Positions 12,577-24,301 of a stretch of 64,000 nt of DNA are shown one piece after another. This DNA comes from Nigrospora sphaerica (taxonomy: Eukaryota > Ascomycota > Sordariomycetes > Amphisphaeriales > Apiosporaceae): the NCBI GenBank assembly GCA_018287875.1, contig JAGVVL010000018.1, forward strand, positions 3,588,501-3,652,500, written 5' to 3'. Below the pieces are notes generated by a model. It worked only from the letters and a program-made list of their open reading frames with translations, was not told where the DNA came from and did no database searches. Position 1 is the first letter of the stretch. The number at the start of each line of letters is the position of its first letter. The position numbers and the translations under genes are program-made.

Positions 12577-14720
12577 GAATGATATCTTAACGCACGGGGT
12601 ACGTGGCTTGCGTGGTACGGATTGGATGGCAGTTGTTGAATGGAGGTGAAGATCGATTAATTGAATTATTAGTCGGCTCACCCTGAAGAGCTAGGAGCCC
12701 TCCGGCACACTTACGCATGACAGGAAGAGATTAGTCGGCTCACCCTGAAGAGCCAGGAGACTCCCGGTATACTTACGCATGACAGGAAGAGAGTATACGT
12801 ATCTCTGCCTCACATAGGGCAGATGGATGGTTCCAACAGCAGTAGATAGTATTTATATCACTAGATACCTCGGACTCGTGTCTAGATATCCATTGCTCAA
12901 CTTTTGTCCCCTGGCGTGGACGAGGTGACCGGAGGATGAGGTCGGATGTAGCACTGGAAAGCTGCGTGGAAACAAGTCCAGTCGGCCTGCCACAGCCTAT
13001 CGTGCTATAGTCCCGCCGAGTTACGATACAGAAGTCTCGGGTGCTTTGAGGACAATTGCCAGTAGAAACACCCGATTACACTGTACCGGCCGTCCATTCA
13101 TTCCTCTCCCAAGGTTTACCGTGATGATCTCCAGTTTTCAACATCTTTCCCACCGGGGTCACTTACTTCAGTCGTTCTGCTCGTACCGTAAGTGCACAGC
13201 AATTGAGCAAAGTAGTTGCCTGGAGGAATGACGGTCGCCTTGTGCAAACAGACAGGGTAAATAGAATGAGCCACCTGCTAACTACTACTTTGGGGTAAGA
13301 CTCCCTATGCAGGAGAAGGGCACCATGAGATATATAATTAATTTAATGACGGATGAAAAGGTACATATGTTGGATTGTTATGGCGAACGTACATCTCTTA
13401 AGTCGCAGATGAGGCTGGAGGAATTGGTCCATTGCTGGGTAAAGAAAAGGGGACAGTCATAAAACCCAATCGCAAATATACACCAGTACCTCAGCATGCA
13501 CCCGGATCACCAGCTGCTGGTGCCTGCCGATTAACTATCGTACTATCCATACCTAGGGCGGAATCTCGGGTAGCAAATTCGTTTGCTCGAACGGCGCGGA
13601 TATGGTTCGGCGGGCAGCATGTTTGTTGAGTGATGGCGATGACGGTCATGATGGTCATGCTCGAGTCGGGCCTCAGACTGCCCGCCTTGAAGCCATTAAC
13701 CGCCAGGAAGTGATTTGTGTGTCCAGCTGACTCGCTGGCACCAGGTGTCTACGTCCAGTAATCAGCACCGCGATACAAGGCTGCCTACATGGCAAAGAAT
13801 TTTGTGCCCTGTGCCAAATCATGAGTCTGTCCTTGTGAAGCGAGTGTTTCTGCAGCTCCAGCTGGGCTTCGTTCGTTTTGACGGGTATGGGGAAGATGCG
13901 GGGTGAAGTGGATGGATGCACAGACGGTGCGGGATGAAACATTGACTTTGAATTCACCGGCATATTCCCCCAGACATACACCCCATCGATGCCACGAATG
14001 ACGACCCGTGATAAACCGAGTCGTTTCTGCCGAGAGACGCATCAATCTATTTCGAGAATTAAGACTAGGGACACAGCAGATAGCCTCCAGCGGGCGCTGA
14101 CGAATTGACATCTGGCAGCGTGGCAAGGGGGGCCGCACTTGCCTAATCGAGATATGGCCTCGGCTCCACGAGAGTAGGCAGGCGCCCTTCCAGCGGGCAG
14201 GCGTGATTCCAACAGGCAGGCGCCCCTCCCGTCAGCCAAACCGCCAGAAGGCCGTCGAAGGGCCATTTTTGAAGTTATTTTCTCCCGGCGCCACCCCCAA
14301 AGCTGACCCCGTCTGCCATCCGCGGCGCCAACTGTTCCCGTTTCCTGTTCATGCAGCCAGTCGCACCGCCGCTCACGTCAGTCTTCATTTGACACATCTA
14401 GGGCAGCTTTCACGCAGCCCGCGGATCTCGACGACCGTCGTCCTCGTCTTCTTCGCTCGCTCCGACTCTCCCTCCCTCGCCTGCCGCGCGCACCCGTACA
14501 TGTCATTTCCGCCCAACCACGGCCTCCTCGCCCAGTGTACAACCACCGTCCTGTGCCATCTGCGCTCCGCCCCGCTGTGGGTAATTGTCGTCGTCGTCTT
14601 CCTCTTTGGCGCTCTTCGTTCCCGGCTCGCAACCCTCCTCGCCCGAAACCGTCCTTCCCCGACCTCGGCCACGGATTTCGCACACAAGAAGACGGCCTGA
14701 TAAGCTAGATTCGAGCAGCC
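12577..14720. other. Intergenic region with one tandem repeat
   Basis: Downstream of the 2H gene and upstream of the thioesterase-like gene. It has a 62-bp tandem duplication (see separate entry), an AT-richer middle (about 13250-13600) and a pyrimidine-rich leader from about 14270. A short frame ending at 14700 encodes one hydrophobic helix but has no recognised homology, so it is treated as an upstream ORF at most. Confidence 0.65.
12669..12792. repeat. 62-bp tandem direct repeat, two copies
   Basis: Copies 12669-12730 and 12731-12792 both start TTAGTCGGCTCACCCTGAAG and end CTTACGCATGACAGGAAGAGA. They differ at about six positions, mostly transitions. The pair lies about 90 bases after the 2H stop codon, so it may sit in its 3' untranslated region. 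Confidence 0.92.
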
Positions 14721-15879
14721 ATGGCGTCGAGTTTCGGCTTCATGAAGCCGCTCTCCAAGATCGCCAAGCCCGTTCTGTTGCCTGCTGCGACGGCCTCGCT
14801 CGCCTACGGTGCCTACCATGGTCGCAGCGCCATGATCGACTACATCGTGGCCTTTGCGACCGGCCCTGGCCGGAATAGCCGGCTGCTCGCACTCGCCATC
14901 GTGCTCTACAACTGGAAGAGTTTGCCCTTCATGTGGACGGTACGTCATCACGACCCCTGTCTTCTGTACATGCGGACCAAGACGGCCCGGAACGCAAGAA
15001 GCACGCGATACTGACATTGGGCGCCTCAAGATCCGCGTCTGGAACACCATGATCCAGCACATTTTCGTGCGTGAGCTGCACACGCACACGCCCGACAAGC
15101 TGTTCCACCCCGTCATCTCCTCGTCGCATGTCACGCTTTCCGAGGTCGACTACAACCTGCACAAGTCCAACAGCACCTACTTTGCCGATCTGGATGTGTC
15201 GCGCTCCCACCTGGCGTCGCACCTGCTGGCGCGCGGCTGTCGCGCGCTGGCGCACAATGCCGAGGAGCGGCTCGTCATGGACCCGGCTCGGCCCGGCGAG
15301 CCGGCGCGGGGGCGCTTCGGCGTCATGCTCGGCGCCGTCGCCTGCTCCTTCCGCCGCGAGATCAAGCCCTACGCCAGCTACGAGATGTGGACGCGCGTGC
15401 TGAGCTGGGACCGCAAGTGGCTGTACCTGGTGACGCACTTTGTCGAGAAGGGTGCCGTGCGGCCGCGCTCCTGGGACGCCCAGAGTTTCGGTCTGACGCG
15501 CCACGCCGCCGCCGAGGGCGAGCCCCAGGCGGACTGGGAGAAGAAGATCTACGCCAGCGCCGTCAGCAAGTACGTCTTCAAGATCGGGCGCCTTACGGTC
15601 CATCCCGCCGTCGTCATCGGCGCCAGCGGCCTGCTGCCCGAGCGCCCCGGCGGCTGGGTCACTGACAGCGGTACGGCCACGCCCGCCGCCGACCCCACGA
15701 CCAACGGCAACGGCCATGCTGTGGCGGCCCCCGACGCGGCGGGCTGGGACTGGCGCAAGACGGAGGAGGAGCGCCTCAAGGGCATGGCTTTTGCCGAGCA
15801 TTTTGCCGCCCTCGAGGGCCTGAGCGCCGCCTTTGACGCCGGCGAGCACGGTGCCCTAGGCAAGTTTACGCTAGGCTGA
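14721..15879 (+). CDS. THEM6-like hotdog thioesterase-fold protein
   Basis: Two exons, 14721-14939 and 15031-15879, give 355 aa. Residues 1-75 contain hydrophobic segments (PVLLPAATASLAYGAYHG and RLLALAIVLYNWKSLPFMW), suggesting membrane anchoring. The second exon carries the 4HBT_2/THEM6 signature: HPVISSSHVTLSEVDYNLHKSNSTYFADLDVSR, then the basic core EMWTRVLSWDRKWLYLVTHFVEKG. Fungal relatives are often mislabelled as capsule polysaccharide biosynthesis proteins; the fold is that of acyl-thioester hydrolases, but the substrate is unknown. The intron is 91 nt, with donor GTACGT and an unusual but in-frame AAG acceptor. The C-terminal quarter is Ala/Gly/Pro rich. Start chosen at the ATG with context GCAGCCATGG. 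Confidence 0.87.
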
Positions 15880-16442
15880 GCGCCCGGCTCTCCTGGGCCC
15901 CCCCTGGTCTTCAGGCATGGCGAGGCACCAGTGTGCGGGTTACTGCGTGTGCGATTGGCACGATTAGATTCAAGGTAGGGTATATACGGCATAGGCATAG
16001 ACCAATGTTTTTTCACAGCTGGACGGGAGACAGATTTGTCGGCAGTCCTACTTGGGGCTTACGGATGCGTAGAACATAGAGTTCCTGGGATACTAACGTG
16101 GGGTTTAGACAGGTAGACAGATTTACAGTGGCATGGCATAAGGTTGATTGGGTATGAAGTCATATTATTTCCCGCTAGCAAATCATGTACAAGAAACATG
16201 GCAGCGCCCACCCGGCACTGCACCCTTGGTGGTGCCGCGGCTCGAGCCCGCTGGGATATATACGTAGGGACAGACGCCGTGAAGAGAAAGAAAACCAATG
16301 CCCCGAAGATGGCGGGGCCTCCTCAGGCTTTCGCGGCCCCTCTTTCCTTTTCGGGCCCCGGACGCGGAAGTGAAGCTTTGCTACATCTTCGGCGCACCCC
16401 CCCTCGCTCTCTCATTTCCTCGCCGGATTGATGGGCAAGTCT
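15880..16442. other. Convergent 3' regions
   Basis: Space between the 3' ends of the thioesterase-like gene and the CFEM gene. No gene or repeat was recognised. Confidence 0.7.
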
Positions 16443-16965
16443 TTACAGGAGAGCCACGGCGGCGACGACACCGGCCAGGAGACCGGCCTCGACACGCGAG
16501 CCGCCGGCGGTGGAGGGCTGGGAGGTCTTGGCGGAGCCCGAGGCGCTGGTGGGGGTGCTGCCGGAGGCGGACGAGGGGCTGGCGTCGCTGCCGCTGCTCG
16601 CGACCTCCTTGCAGATCTTTGTGGCGGTGATCTGGATGGCTGTTGGTGGAGGACGGGTTAGCAAGAGAAGACGAGACGTGAAGGAGCGAGAGGGGGGGAG
16701 AAAGGTAAAAGCGAGAGGGGAGCCGAAACGTACTGCCGAGGTCCTCGGGCTTGCACTGCTTGGTGACGCAGGGCAGGACGGCCTTGGTGAACTCGTCGAC
16801 CTTGGCGCACTGGCAGGCGAAGTCGCCGTCCTTGCAGCCGATATCGCCGGTGGCGGCCTGGAAGCACGGCAGGGCGCAGGCCGGCAGCTGCGTCACGAGG
16901 TCCTCGATCTTGTCGGCCGTGGCGACGGCGGCGACGAAGGCCAGAGCGACGGTCGTGTACTTCAT
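16443..16965 (-). CDS. Secreted GPI-anchored CFEM-domain protein
   Basis: Two exons, 16965-16734 and 16639-16443, give 142 aa (94-nt intron, donor GTACGT, acceptor CAACAG). Residues 1-17 form a signal peptide (MKYTTVALAFVAAVATA). A CFEM domain follows with eight cysteines in the usual spacing: CALPC, GC, AC-x-C, PC and QC in exon 1, and the last in TKICKEV just after the intron. A Ser/Thr/Gly/Pro-rich stalk then leads to a GPI-attachment signal, with small residues GGSR before a hydrophobic tail (AGLLAGVVAAVALL). CFEM proteins sit in the cell wall or plasma membrane and include haem/iron-uptake proteins and effectors; which applies here is not visible. Cysteine positions straddling the intron confirm the splice. 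Confidence 0.93.
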
Positions 16966-19900
16966 GCTGGGCGGTTGGGAAGGGAGGGTATATTACGGGG
17001 AGAAAGAGGGTATCGATAGAGAGAGACAGAGAGGATCGAAGTCGACGGTGGGTGGTTAAGGAGAGTAAACGGCGGGTGAACGACTTCTTTTATCCTGGTA
17101 ATCGGCGGAAGGGGACGGGGATGTGAAAGAGAAGGGGAGGACGAGAAGGGATTCCTGAATGCGTCGTCCGGCCGGGCTATGTAGTCCACGAGACGGGCGA
17201 AGGGGGGCCCGCGGTGTCCGCCTACCCACAGCCGACCAGATCGGCAAACCCATTCACTGGCCTTCCCCTTCCCTGAACACACACACCCATCGCGCAAATC
17301 CATCCATCCGTCCATTCGGGGGACCCTCCAGACCCCCCTCCTTCGACCTTCCCCCCGGGCGCGCGCGGTGGAGCGTGCGCTTTCAGGCACCACGATCTAG
17401 CCGGGCGATAGGCAAAGAGATTTGGACCTCTTTGGGCCAGGGGGAGGAGGAAGGGTGGAGTCGGCCGGGGCGAAAAATCGAGGGCGACGGCGTCGTCTCC
17501 CGGACCTTCTCGCTAGGCCGCCTCTCGTTAGTCCTTTGCGACGGGCGATCCCCACTAGCCTTCTACGAATAGTATGACCAGGGGGGGGAAGATAGGCAAA
17601 GTAAGTACCTCAGTAGAGGATGGGTTGCAAGCGAACCCTTTGTCGGCTTTCCTTCTCTCGAAGGAGGGGGTGGTGCGTGTGTGTGTGATCCGGAGGGGGG
17701 TTGCGTCGTTCGCGTTTGGGAATATGTGACAGCTTCTAACCAACGGGCCATTTGCTTTTGGGCCCTTCGATAACAGTCGGAGTGGGGGCGTAGGTGCAGC
17801 TGTCGTGGGATTTGGTGCATGGGAAAAAGCATGGGACCAGGGGAAGCAACTGCAATTGGACCCGTCGGTTCGTCGTGGGTTAGGGCCCATCCCTGTCACG
17901 CCGGCGGACAACGACCGCATTGGCTTTTGGTTTTTTTCCCGCTTTAGGCCTTAGGTTCCTTTTGGTCGAGTCGCTTGGCCAGCCTCGACGTCCAAGACGC
18001 TGTCAGCAGTGACAGCCCAGCCCGGTAGGGTAGGACAGATCGACGGGTGGGCAGGCTCAACGAGGACGGACTCGAGGAGATTGCCTGTCACGACCCAGAA
18101 CCGAGTGTTTTGCCGAGAGGGGAAAGCGAGGAACCAAGTGCCGAAGAATAAACAGGTGTTCCATGTTTGACATGGGTGGCCCCCCCCCACGCGCACAGAA
18201 GGCATCATCGTGGTGCCCATTACCCACCGGCACCCCGAGACGAGACGAATGACCCAAGCCCATTCGGGGTCGGTACCTGCAGATGGGGTGGCCCAACCCA
18301 TCGTGCATGCCATCGTGGTTGGTGTGATAGCGAGATCCAATGAGCCTCCCAACCCGGGCGCGAATCTTTGTGTTGGAGTGGAGCGCTGGCCAGGGGGGGA
18401 GAGAATGGGCTGGTGGCTGATCCCCTCTGATGTGGTCGTACAATACTTCCAGTTTGTTGGCTCCGTTTCTTTTTGTCTGCGTCGGTTTGCTGTTTCCGTC
18501 GTAGACCCACTTTGGCCCAAGGGCTGGTGTTTTGACCTCCAGTGCCAGTGCTCGCTGTGAAGCTCGGGATTCGTCTCTGCAGACCGCACCCCCGGTACCT
18601 ATCCGGTCGTGCATGCATCTACGGAGTACATGTCTCCTCCCGAATCGGGGCTCCTCTACCCCAGCGCGTCACTCGACTCGTGTGGCTCCAAGGCCCCGGC
18701 CAGCGTGCGCGCCGCGCCGAGCCCAATCGCTAGTCACCCGCCTCGCCGCCTCTCCCATCGTATCGAGAGGGCGCCCGCCACCTCCAGCTCGACCTGTCAT
18801 CACTAACGCCCCATGCGCGCACGCAAAAGGACAGCTTCTCTTCGTCCAAGCCCCCAGGTTCGCCCGTCCCGTCCATTGAATTTCCAGGCCCCAACCGGGA
18901 GCATTTCCCATTCCTGCCCGCCGGTTCACGAAGAGAAGGACCGACCGGTCGTACGACCGACGGGGGGCACGGGGGTGTGTTCCGACCTTTACCGACCGGT
19001 TGACGACCGGCGCGCGTCCACTGTCCGGGTGTCAACTCTACCGCAACCGCACCGCGTTGCGCGAGTCGTGCGGCACCGGCTTGGGTCCCCCGGACACCGG
19101 CCAAATGGTCCGCGACCGCCCAACACCGCTGGGTCGTTATTGCGTGGCTGAAGAGGGGAGCTTCATTCCCTTCTGTTACCGCCTTTCCCTGCTGAACGCG
19201 GCAAAGTAGGGCAACGCAGGAATACCGTGTTGCAGCTAGCGATGGAAACTACCCAAGGTCCCATACCACGCGGGTCTACGTATCAGCACTACTGTGTACC
19301 TATTGCACGTTACTAGCATACAACGAGTTAGACGAATGGGCGCGCGCACTGCACCTCCCCCATTCGAGGGCCCCACCGCCCAGCGCACCGGTCCCCAGCA
19401 CCAACAGCGCTCAACCCTGAAGGCGAGATGACGACGAACAGATTACGATCACAGCTTCCCCGGTCTGCAATTACGACCTAACCTGCCCTCCGACGGCTCG
19501 CACTCCAGCAACTCGCCGTCCGTCTCGCCGAGATGGGGACGCTGGGCGGCAGGTGGGGCCCCGTCTCGGTCCGCATGAAGCCGGTCGCGTCCACGACGTG
19601 GGCGCTCCAGATCCGCGCCCCCGAGGGCCATTGCCACAGCCGTCTCGATGCTATTAGACACGCGGAATGCGCTTCCTAGCGCAGGCAAGACGCCGACCCG
19701 GCCCATCGGCCCATGGCCATCGTGGTGGAGAAGGCCAGGCTTCGTGCTGGATGCCATTGTTCTGCCTAATAACGAACCATCGGCTAGGCTAGACAGACAC
19801 AGGATGGCACGTGCGACGCCGATACAGAGCGTCCCGCTCCACGGCAGCGCGACGGCGCCCACGCCCCCTCGCAACCATGTCGTCGGTGGCACGCATTCCG

Positions 19901-20077
19901 CTCGCGCGTCTCTATGCGGTCGTAGCTCAGCTTGACAGTTAGACCACCGCCCGATCCTTGCTTTCGGTCCTTCGTAGATAGCGCAGCCCTGGCTTGCCTG
20001 CTTACCCGGAACTGGCGGCGTGGGTGGCGTTCCTCCTCGTCCTTGTCATATTGTCGTCGTCGTCGTCCTCCTCCTCC
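16966..20077. other. 3.1-kb intergenic region
   Basis: Lies between the 5' end of the CFEM gene and the 3' end of the dynactin p25 gene. Frames of 100-210 codons exist on the minus strand (for example about 17951-18614) but overlap one another in different frames and look like no protein. A cluster of CGG/CCG palindromic words occurs at 18936-19015 (see next entry). No RNA gene was recognised. Confidence 0.65.
18946..18959. promoter_or_regulatory. Perfect CGG-N8-CCG palindrome
   Basis: CGGTCGTACGACCG is a perfect 14-bp palindrome with the inverted CGG/CCG half-sites recognised by many fungal Zn2Cys6 regulators. GACCGG-type words recur at about 18991-19015. It is about 2 kb from the nearest start codon (CFEM gene, 16965), so a regulatory role is only a possibility. 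Confidence 0.3.
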
Positions 20078-20876
20078 TCAGGCGGCGGCGGACGATGGCG
20101 GCGGGGCAGGGACGTTGTTGCCGACCGTCTTGTACATGTCACGCAGCTCGAAGACGTCGTGGCCGCCCTCGGGGACCTCGCCGATGACGCGGGCGGGCTG
20201 GCCGGCAACGACGCTGAAGCTCGGGATCACCATGTTGGCGGGGATGACGGTGCCGTCCAGCACGCGTACGTAGTCCTTGATGATGGCGAACTCGCCGACG
20301 ACGACGTTGGCCCCGATGCGCACGTGGCTACCCACCGTCGCCGCCTGCACCACGCTTCCCTCGCCGACGAAGACGTGGTCGCCCAGCCGCAGCGGCATGT
20401 AGGTGAAGGCCCTGTTGGGGGGTTGGGAGGAACCATCAGCCACCAGGGAACGAGCTGAGGGGTGGGAAGAGGAAGGCACACGACGGGTGTGGGCTCACCC
20501 TTTGTAGATGCGGCCCGGCGGTCGCAGACACGAGCCTTTGCTCAGGAAGCAGTACCGGCCGATGAAGACGGCCGTGTTGCTGCCGGGCGCGGTCCCCGTC
20601 GCGGGGGCGGCGGTGCGCGTTAGGTCGCCGCGGACCATGGCCTCGGCCATGATGACCGTCTTGCCGCCCAGCATGATGTGCTGCGTGCCGATGAGGTTGG
20701 CCTTGCGGGACACCTTGTTACCGGTGTCCTGCGCGCCCCCACGGTGCGTGTGTCAGCAGGCGGTGCTGGAAGCGGGAATGGGGAGGGGAAGGGAAGGGGA
20801 AGGGAAGGACAGGACGGGGAAGACAAGGACGTACCGTCTCAATGTACTCGCCTCTCGCTGGCTTGCGCGACGACAT
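20078..20876 (-). CDS. ro-12: Dynactin subunit p25 (DCTN5/RO-12-like)
   Basis: Three exons, 20876-20835, 20728-20499 and 20411-20078, give 201 aa, close to the usual p25 size. Starts MSSRKPARGEYIET, then DTGNKVSRKANLIGTQHIMLGGKTVIMAEAMVRGDL, the conserved p25 opening. The rest is a left-handed beta-helix of hexapeptide repeats (VFIGRYCFLSKGS, GDHVFVGEGSVVQAATVGSHVRIGANVVVGEFAIIKDYVRVLDGTVIP). p25 is part of the pointed-end complex of dynactin and links the dynein motor to endosomal cargo; in Neurospora the orthologue is ropy-12. The short first exon of 14 codons is supported by the GAC ACC join and by the known N-terminus. A small insert (RTAAPATGTAPGSN) interrupts the helix near residue 65. 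Confidence 0.95.
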
Positions 20877-22161
20877 GTTGGCTTGCAGTGCTCGCGTTGG
20901 CGGCCGCGCATCCCGTTACACACGCGCTCTCGCTCTCTATTTCCCTGCCGATGCGTGCGCCGTCTTTGGAGCGATGGGAATTGCCGTGAAAAGGTCCCGA
21001 GGGAACTGGCGCGCAATCACGTGGGGCACGGTGCACCTGCCACCGTTTGTAGCGACTTCCCACACGGTAGGTACAACCCAACGGCGCTGTAACAACAACC
21101 TACTCGAGGTCTGGATGCCGCCGTGTCAACAGCCAATACGAACATTACCTCCACCCGATCCCGAGCACGAATCTTGACACCTCGTCTCCCATGTGTCTAG
21201 GTAATTGGTTACACTTGGGGCACTCTTCCACCTGCAAACCATGAATCCATCTGTCCCCCAACCGATGGTGAAACGACATTTCACGCAGCAGCCAATCTGT
21301 TACGTCCTCGAGACTCTGGGAATAAGTCATAGTGCACGGCAAATCGTTCGGCTCTGTAGCTCAGAAGAACCATGATGGGCTGCCACGGTGTCGCCCGTTG
21401 CATCGCACTTCGGCAGTGAGAAGATGGGCTGTGGCGCTGACTCCATCCGCAAGGGATCGGCCGCCATCACTCGAGAAAAGACGTGCATGGCTACTGAGAG
21501 TTTGAACAACAGCAATCCAGCCCCAAGCCAAAACCTTGCTATCACGCTTTTAGCTTCAGGCTGGCACAACCTTGTCATGGCAACTGACGGCCAGAAACCG
21601 TTCCGAACATTCAAAAACCGGCATTCACATTGGGTCGTGATGGGCCGTTGGGAGAGGTCAGTCAGCGGCCGACGATAGCAGGGGCGTGAGCCTCCGTGAC
21701 AACACCACGACCACCGTTGTGGGGAAGATAATCCCAAGGGGCAAGTCGCATCGACAGAGCAAGTCTGGCTTTCCCGGCCACACTAACAAACTGTATCTCC
21801 AGATTCGTCCCAAGCTGCTGAGGCAGCCCAATCGCTGCCAGTCTAGGCACTCCTCGGGACGATCGGGACGAGCGCCGCTTTGACGCCTTCTTCCGACTTT
21901 TCCGGTGTCTGCTCTACCACTTCGAGGCGAGAGATCATAAGAAAGCGCCGTCACGGACGTGGGACCAGTTCCCATCGTTGCGTCTCAGATATCGATTTGC
22001 GCTGAGGGTTCGCCGTCGGACAGTGTTCGCCCACATTCGCTCTCCCTTGGATCCATTCTTGTCACTCGAAAGCGTAACACCGGTCCCCGACGCCGACCTC
22101 GCGGCGTTTCCCTATCTCAACATACGGAACTCTGTCAAAGGCATCCAAGCCGACAGTAAAC
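20877..22161. other. Divergent intergenic region
   Basis: Shared 5' region of dynactin p25 and the methyltransferase gene. No coding frame, RNA gene or clear repeat was recognised. Confidence 0.65.
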
Positions 22162-23190
22162 ATGTCGTCGGCCCCGACCGCGCAGACGGAGTCGCAATCG
22201 CCGTCGCCGTCGCAAACATCGCAGGCCAAGGTCCAGTTGACGGCGATCCAGCGCACGCTTCTGGTTACGCTGCACGCGCGGGCGCGGGACCACGCGCGTC
22301 CGGACTCGCAGCTGCGAGACGAGTGGGCGGCGGCGACGGTGGCGCAGCTGCACTGCGACTTTGGACCTGGGGCACGGCTCGACCAGGACTTTGCACTGAT
22401 GGCACTCCATGGGCTGACATGGCGAGGCGTGGTAAAGCGAGCTGCCCTGCTCGATGGCTGGACCAACGAGTTTCTGGCCCAGCACCCGGCCGGCGCCACC
22501 GTCGTGCACCTGGCCTGTGGGCTGGACAGTCGCGCGTGGCGGCTACGACCCCGCGGCTCCCGCTTGTGCTGGGTCGACGCCGACTTGGCACCCGTCGTCG
22601 CCCTGCGCCGCCGCTGCTTCCCCGACCCGCCGCCCCTCGGTAAAGGCGGCGAGTACCGCCTCGTTACCGTCGTCCCCACAGGGCCGCCGACGGCCGGCGG
22701 CGACAAGGACGCCATGGCCGTCGACCAAGAAGCCGACGCCGACTGGCTCGAATCCATCCCCAACGATCGGCCTACCCTCGTGGTTATGGAGGGCCTGACC
22801 ATGTACTTGGCCCCGGCGGCGGCCGAGACGCTTCTGCGGCGCGTGCTCGCGCACTTCTCGTCGGGTCAGCTTATTTTCGATGCCTTCGGCCCAGTGCCGG
22901 CCCAATTGATGAGCCGGCTGATGGGACGGGGCCCGCCCGTCGCCGAGGGCGGGCCCGTCGGCTGGAGCATTACGGACCCCAAGGCCCTCGAGGCCCTCGA
23001 TCCCCGCGTCGAGCTGCTCGATGTGCATTATGGGCTGACCCTCGACAGCCTGTCAGCGCCCGTTGCCTTCGTCGTCGCCTTCATCTTGACGCTCGTGGCT
23101 TACATACCGTTCGGCTCCCGGCTCCTCGAGGCCTTCGTGCGTCCGGCAAAGCGGATGGCGCAGTTTTACCTCCTGCGGTACGGGTTCTAG
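22162..23190 (+). CDS. LCM-family class I SAM-dependent methyltransferase
   Basis: Single exon, 342 aa. It resembles the leucine carboxyl methyltransferase/polyketide O-methyltransferase (Tcmp-like) family: RTLLVTLHARARD near residue 32, then the SAM-binding motif VVHLACGLDSRAWRLRP at about 114-130, a following acidic residue (WVDADLAPVV), and the post-motif VVMEGLTMYLAPAAAETLLRRV near 210, all as in the family. A hydrophobic segment near residue 295-310 (AFVVAFILTLVAYIPFG) may touch membranes. The methyl acceptor cannot be told from sequence; it is over 10 kb from the PKS, with unrelated genes between, so a link is not assumed. The ATG at 22162 is preceded by GTAAAC. Confidence 0.85.
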   Translation: MSSAPTAQTESQSPSPSQTSQAKVQLTAIQRTLLVTLHARARDHARPDSQLRDEWAAATVAQLHCDFGPGARLDQDFALMALHGLTWRGVVKRAALLDGWTNEFLAQHPAGATVVHLACGLDSRAWRLRPRGSRLCWVDADLAPVVALRRRCFPDPPPLGKGGEYRLVTVVPTGPPTAGGDKDAMAVDQEADADWLESIPNDRPTLVVMEGLTMYLAPAAAETLLRRVLAHFSSGQLIFDAFGPVPAQLMSRLMGRGPPVAEGGPVGWSITDPKALEALDPRVELLDVHYGLTLDSLSAPVAFVVAFILTLVAYIPFGSRLLEAFVRPAKRMAQFYLLRYGF

Positions 23191-24283
23191 GTAGGGCCAC
23201 GTACGGACCCCCCCTGGCAGCAGGCGTCCCAGCTCGCCGTGGTCTTTCCCAAGAGGCGAAAAAGCTTGTTTCGTAATGTCGCGTGTCACGATCATGGGGA
23301 CAACTATGCGAGGAACGAGAGAGCATTGTCGCCAGACGTCGAACCCCATTCAGACTAAGTAATCAAGCGTACTAGTATGCTGGAAATGTAATTAAGTGTT
23401 CAGTAATCCAACACGACGGTCGGACTCGGAACGTGTCTTGATGTTCTGTTTGTCTCCCCAGCGGTAAATTCATCGTTTAGTAAAGGCCGGGTGTCCAGTC
23501 GCCTGGCTGTATCGAAAGCCAAAACCATATTGACGTGAATGAAGCACGACGTGCACTTGCCAGAGATCCTCTCATGCAAACATAGGCTGGAAATCAGCCT
23601 CCTTCGCGCAAGCCGACTGTGCTCGGCCAAATAACAAACGCCGCCCCACGACTACGAGCCCCGTCCGCCGCCTTCCGCTGTATCAACATGAACCCAAACT
23701 CTCGCCCCCGCGTATCCCCCCTCCCCACAACCGAAATATGGCGCACGAGAACATGGTACCGCTGATCATGTAATCGGCGCACATGAACACATGGCCTCCA
23801 CAGGCGGCGCGTCGGGGATCGGAGCGCAGCTGGCGCGGCACTGGGCAACAGTCCCGCCTGGCCCAACCTCGCTGCCTCGCCGCCCATGTCGTCGGCGTCG
23901 CCCATGGCCCACCTCGTCGTGTGGTGCCTGGTGCGGAACCGGCCGATGACACCGACGCGCCTACGCCCACGACCACGAGGTATTCGAGCTGTGCATCGCC
24001 CGCATGCTGCGCTTGCTGAACCGGGCCAAGTACACGAAGGGCTGTGCGCACTGGGGGTAGGGTGAGTTTGGGTCAAGGTTTGAACGCGCTTGGTCTCCAA
24101 AACCACTTCCACTAGGCGCGGAATCGGAGCAACTCGGTGGGAACAGGTGGTATTAGTACACATGACCGGATAAACACGACTTCTCCCCTACAAAGCCACA
24201 TAGGACCATTACTCCCGTTCGTCACTATTAGTACACATGACCTGATAAAAGCGATGTCTCCCCTGCAAAGCCATGTAGCATCA
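23191..24283. other. Convergent intergenic region
   Basis: 3' regions of the methyltransferase and ubiquitin-like-domain genes. It contains the first copy of a 75-bp tandem repeat (separate entry). No gene was seen. Confidence 0.65.
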
Positions 24284-24301
24284 TCACTCCCCGTTCCTCA
24301 C
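24152..24301. repeat. 75-bp tandem duplication spanning a stop codon
   Basis: Copies 24152-24226 and 24227-24301 both begin ATTAGTACACATGACC and end in a TCACTCC/CCGTTC-type block. They are about 80 percent identical by eye. The second copy includes the stop codon (24286-24284) of the ubiquitin-like-domain gene, so the last codons of that protein come from repeat sequence. Confidence 0.85.

Noticed and set aside
14929..15849. 306-codon minus-strand frame opposite the thioesterase-like gene
   Set aside because: Antisense shadow; the plus strand has the conserved hotdog-fold motifs and a consistent intron.
16200..16260. Possible tRNA T-loop (GGCTCGAGCCC)
   Set aside because: No matching A-box, acceptor stem or anticodon arm can be folded around it.
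17951..18618. Three overlapping minus-strand frames of 130-212 codons
   Set aside because: All three frames of one strand are open over GC-rich DNA; none resembles a protein.
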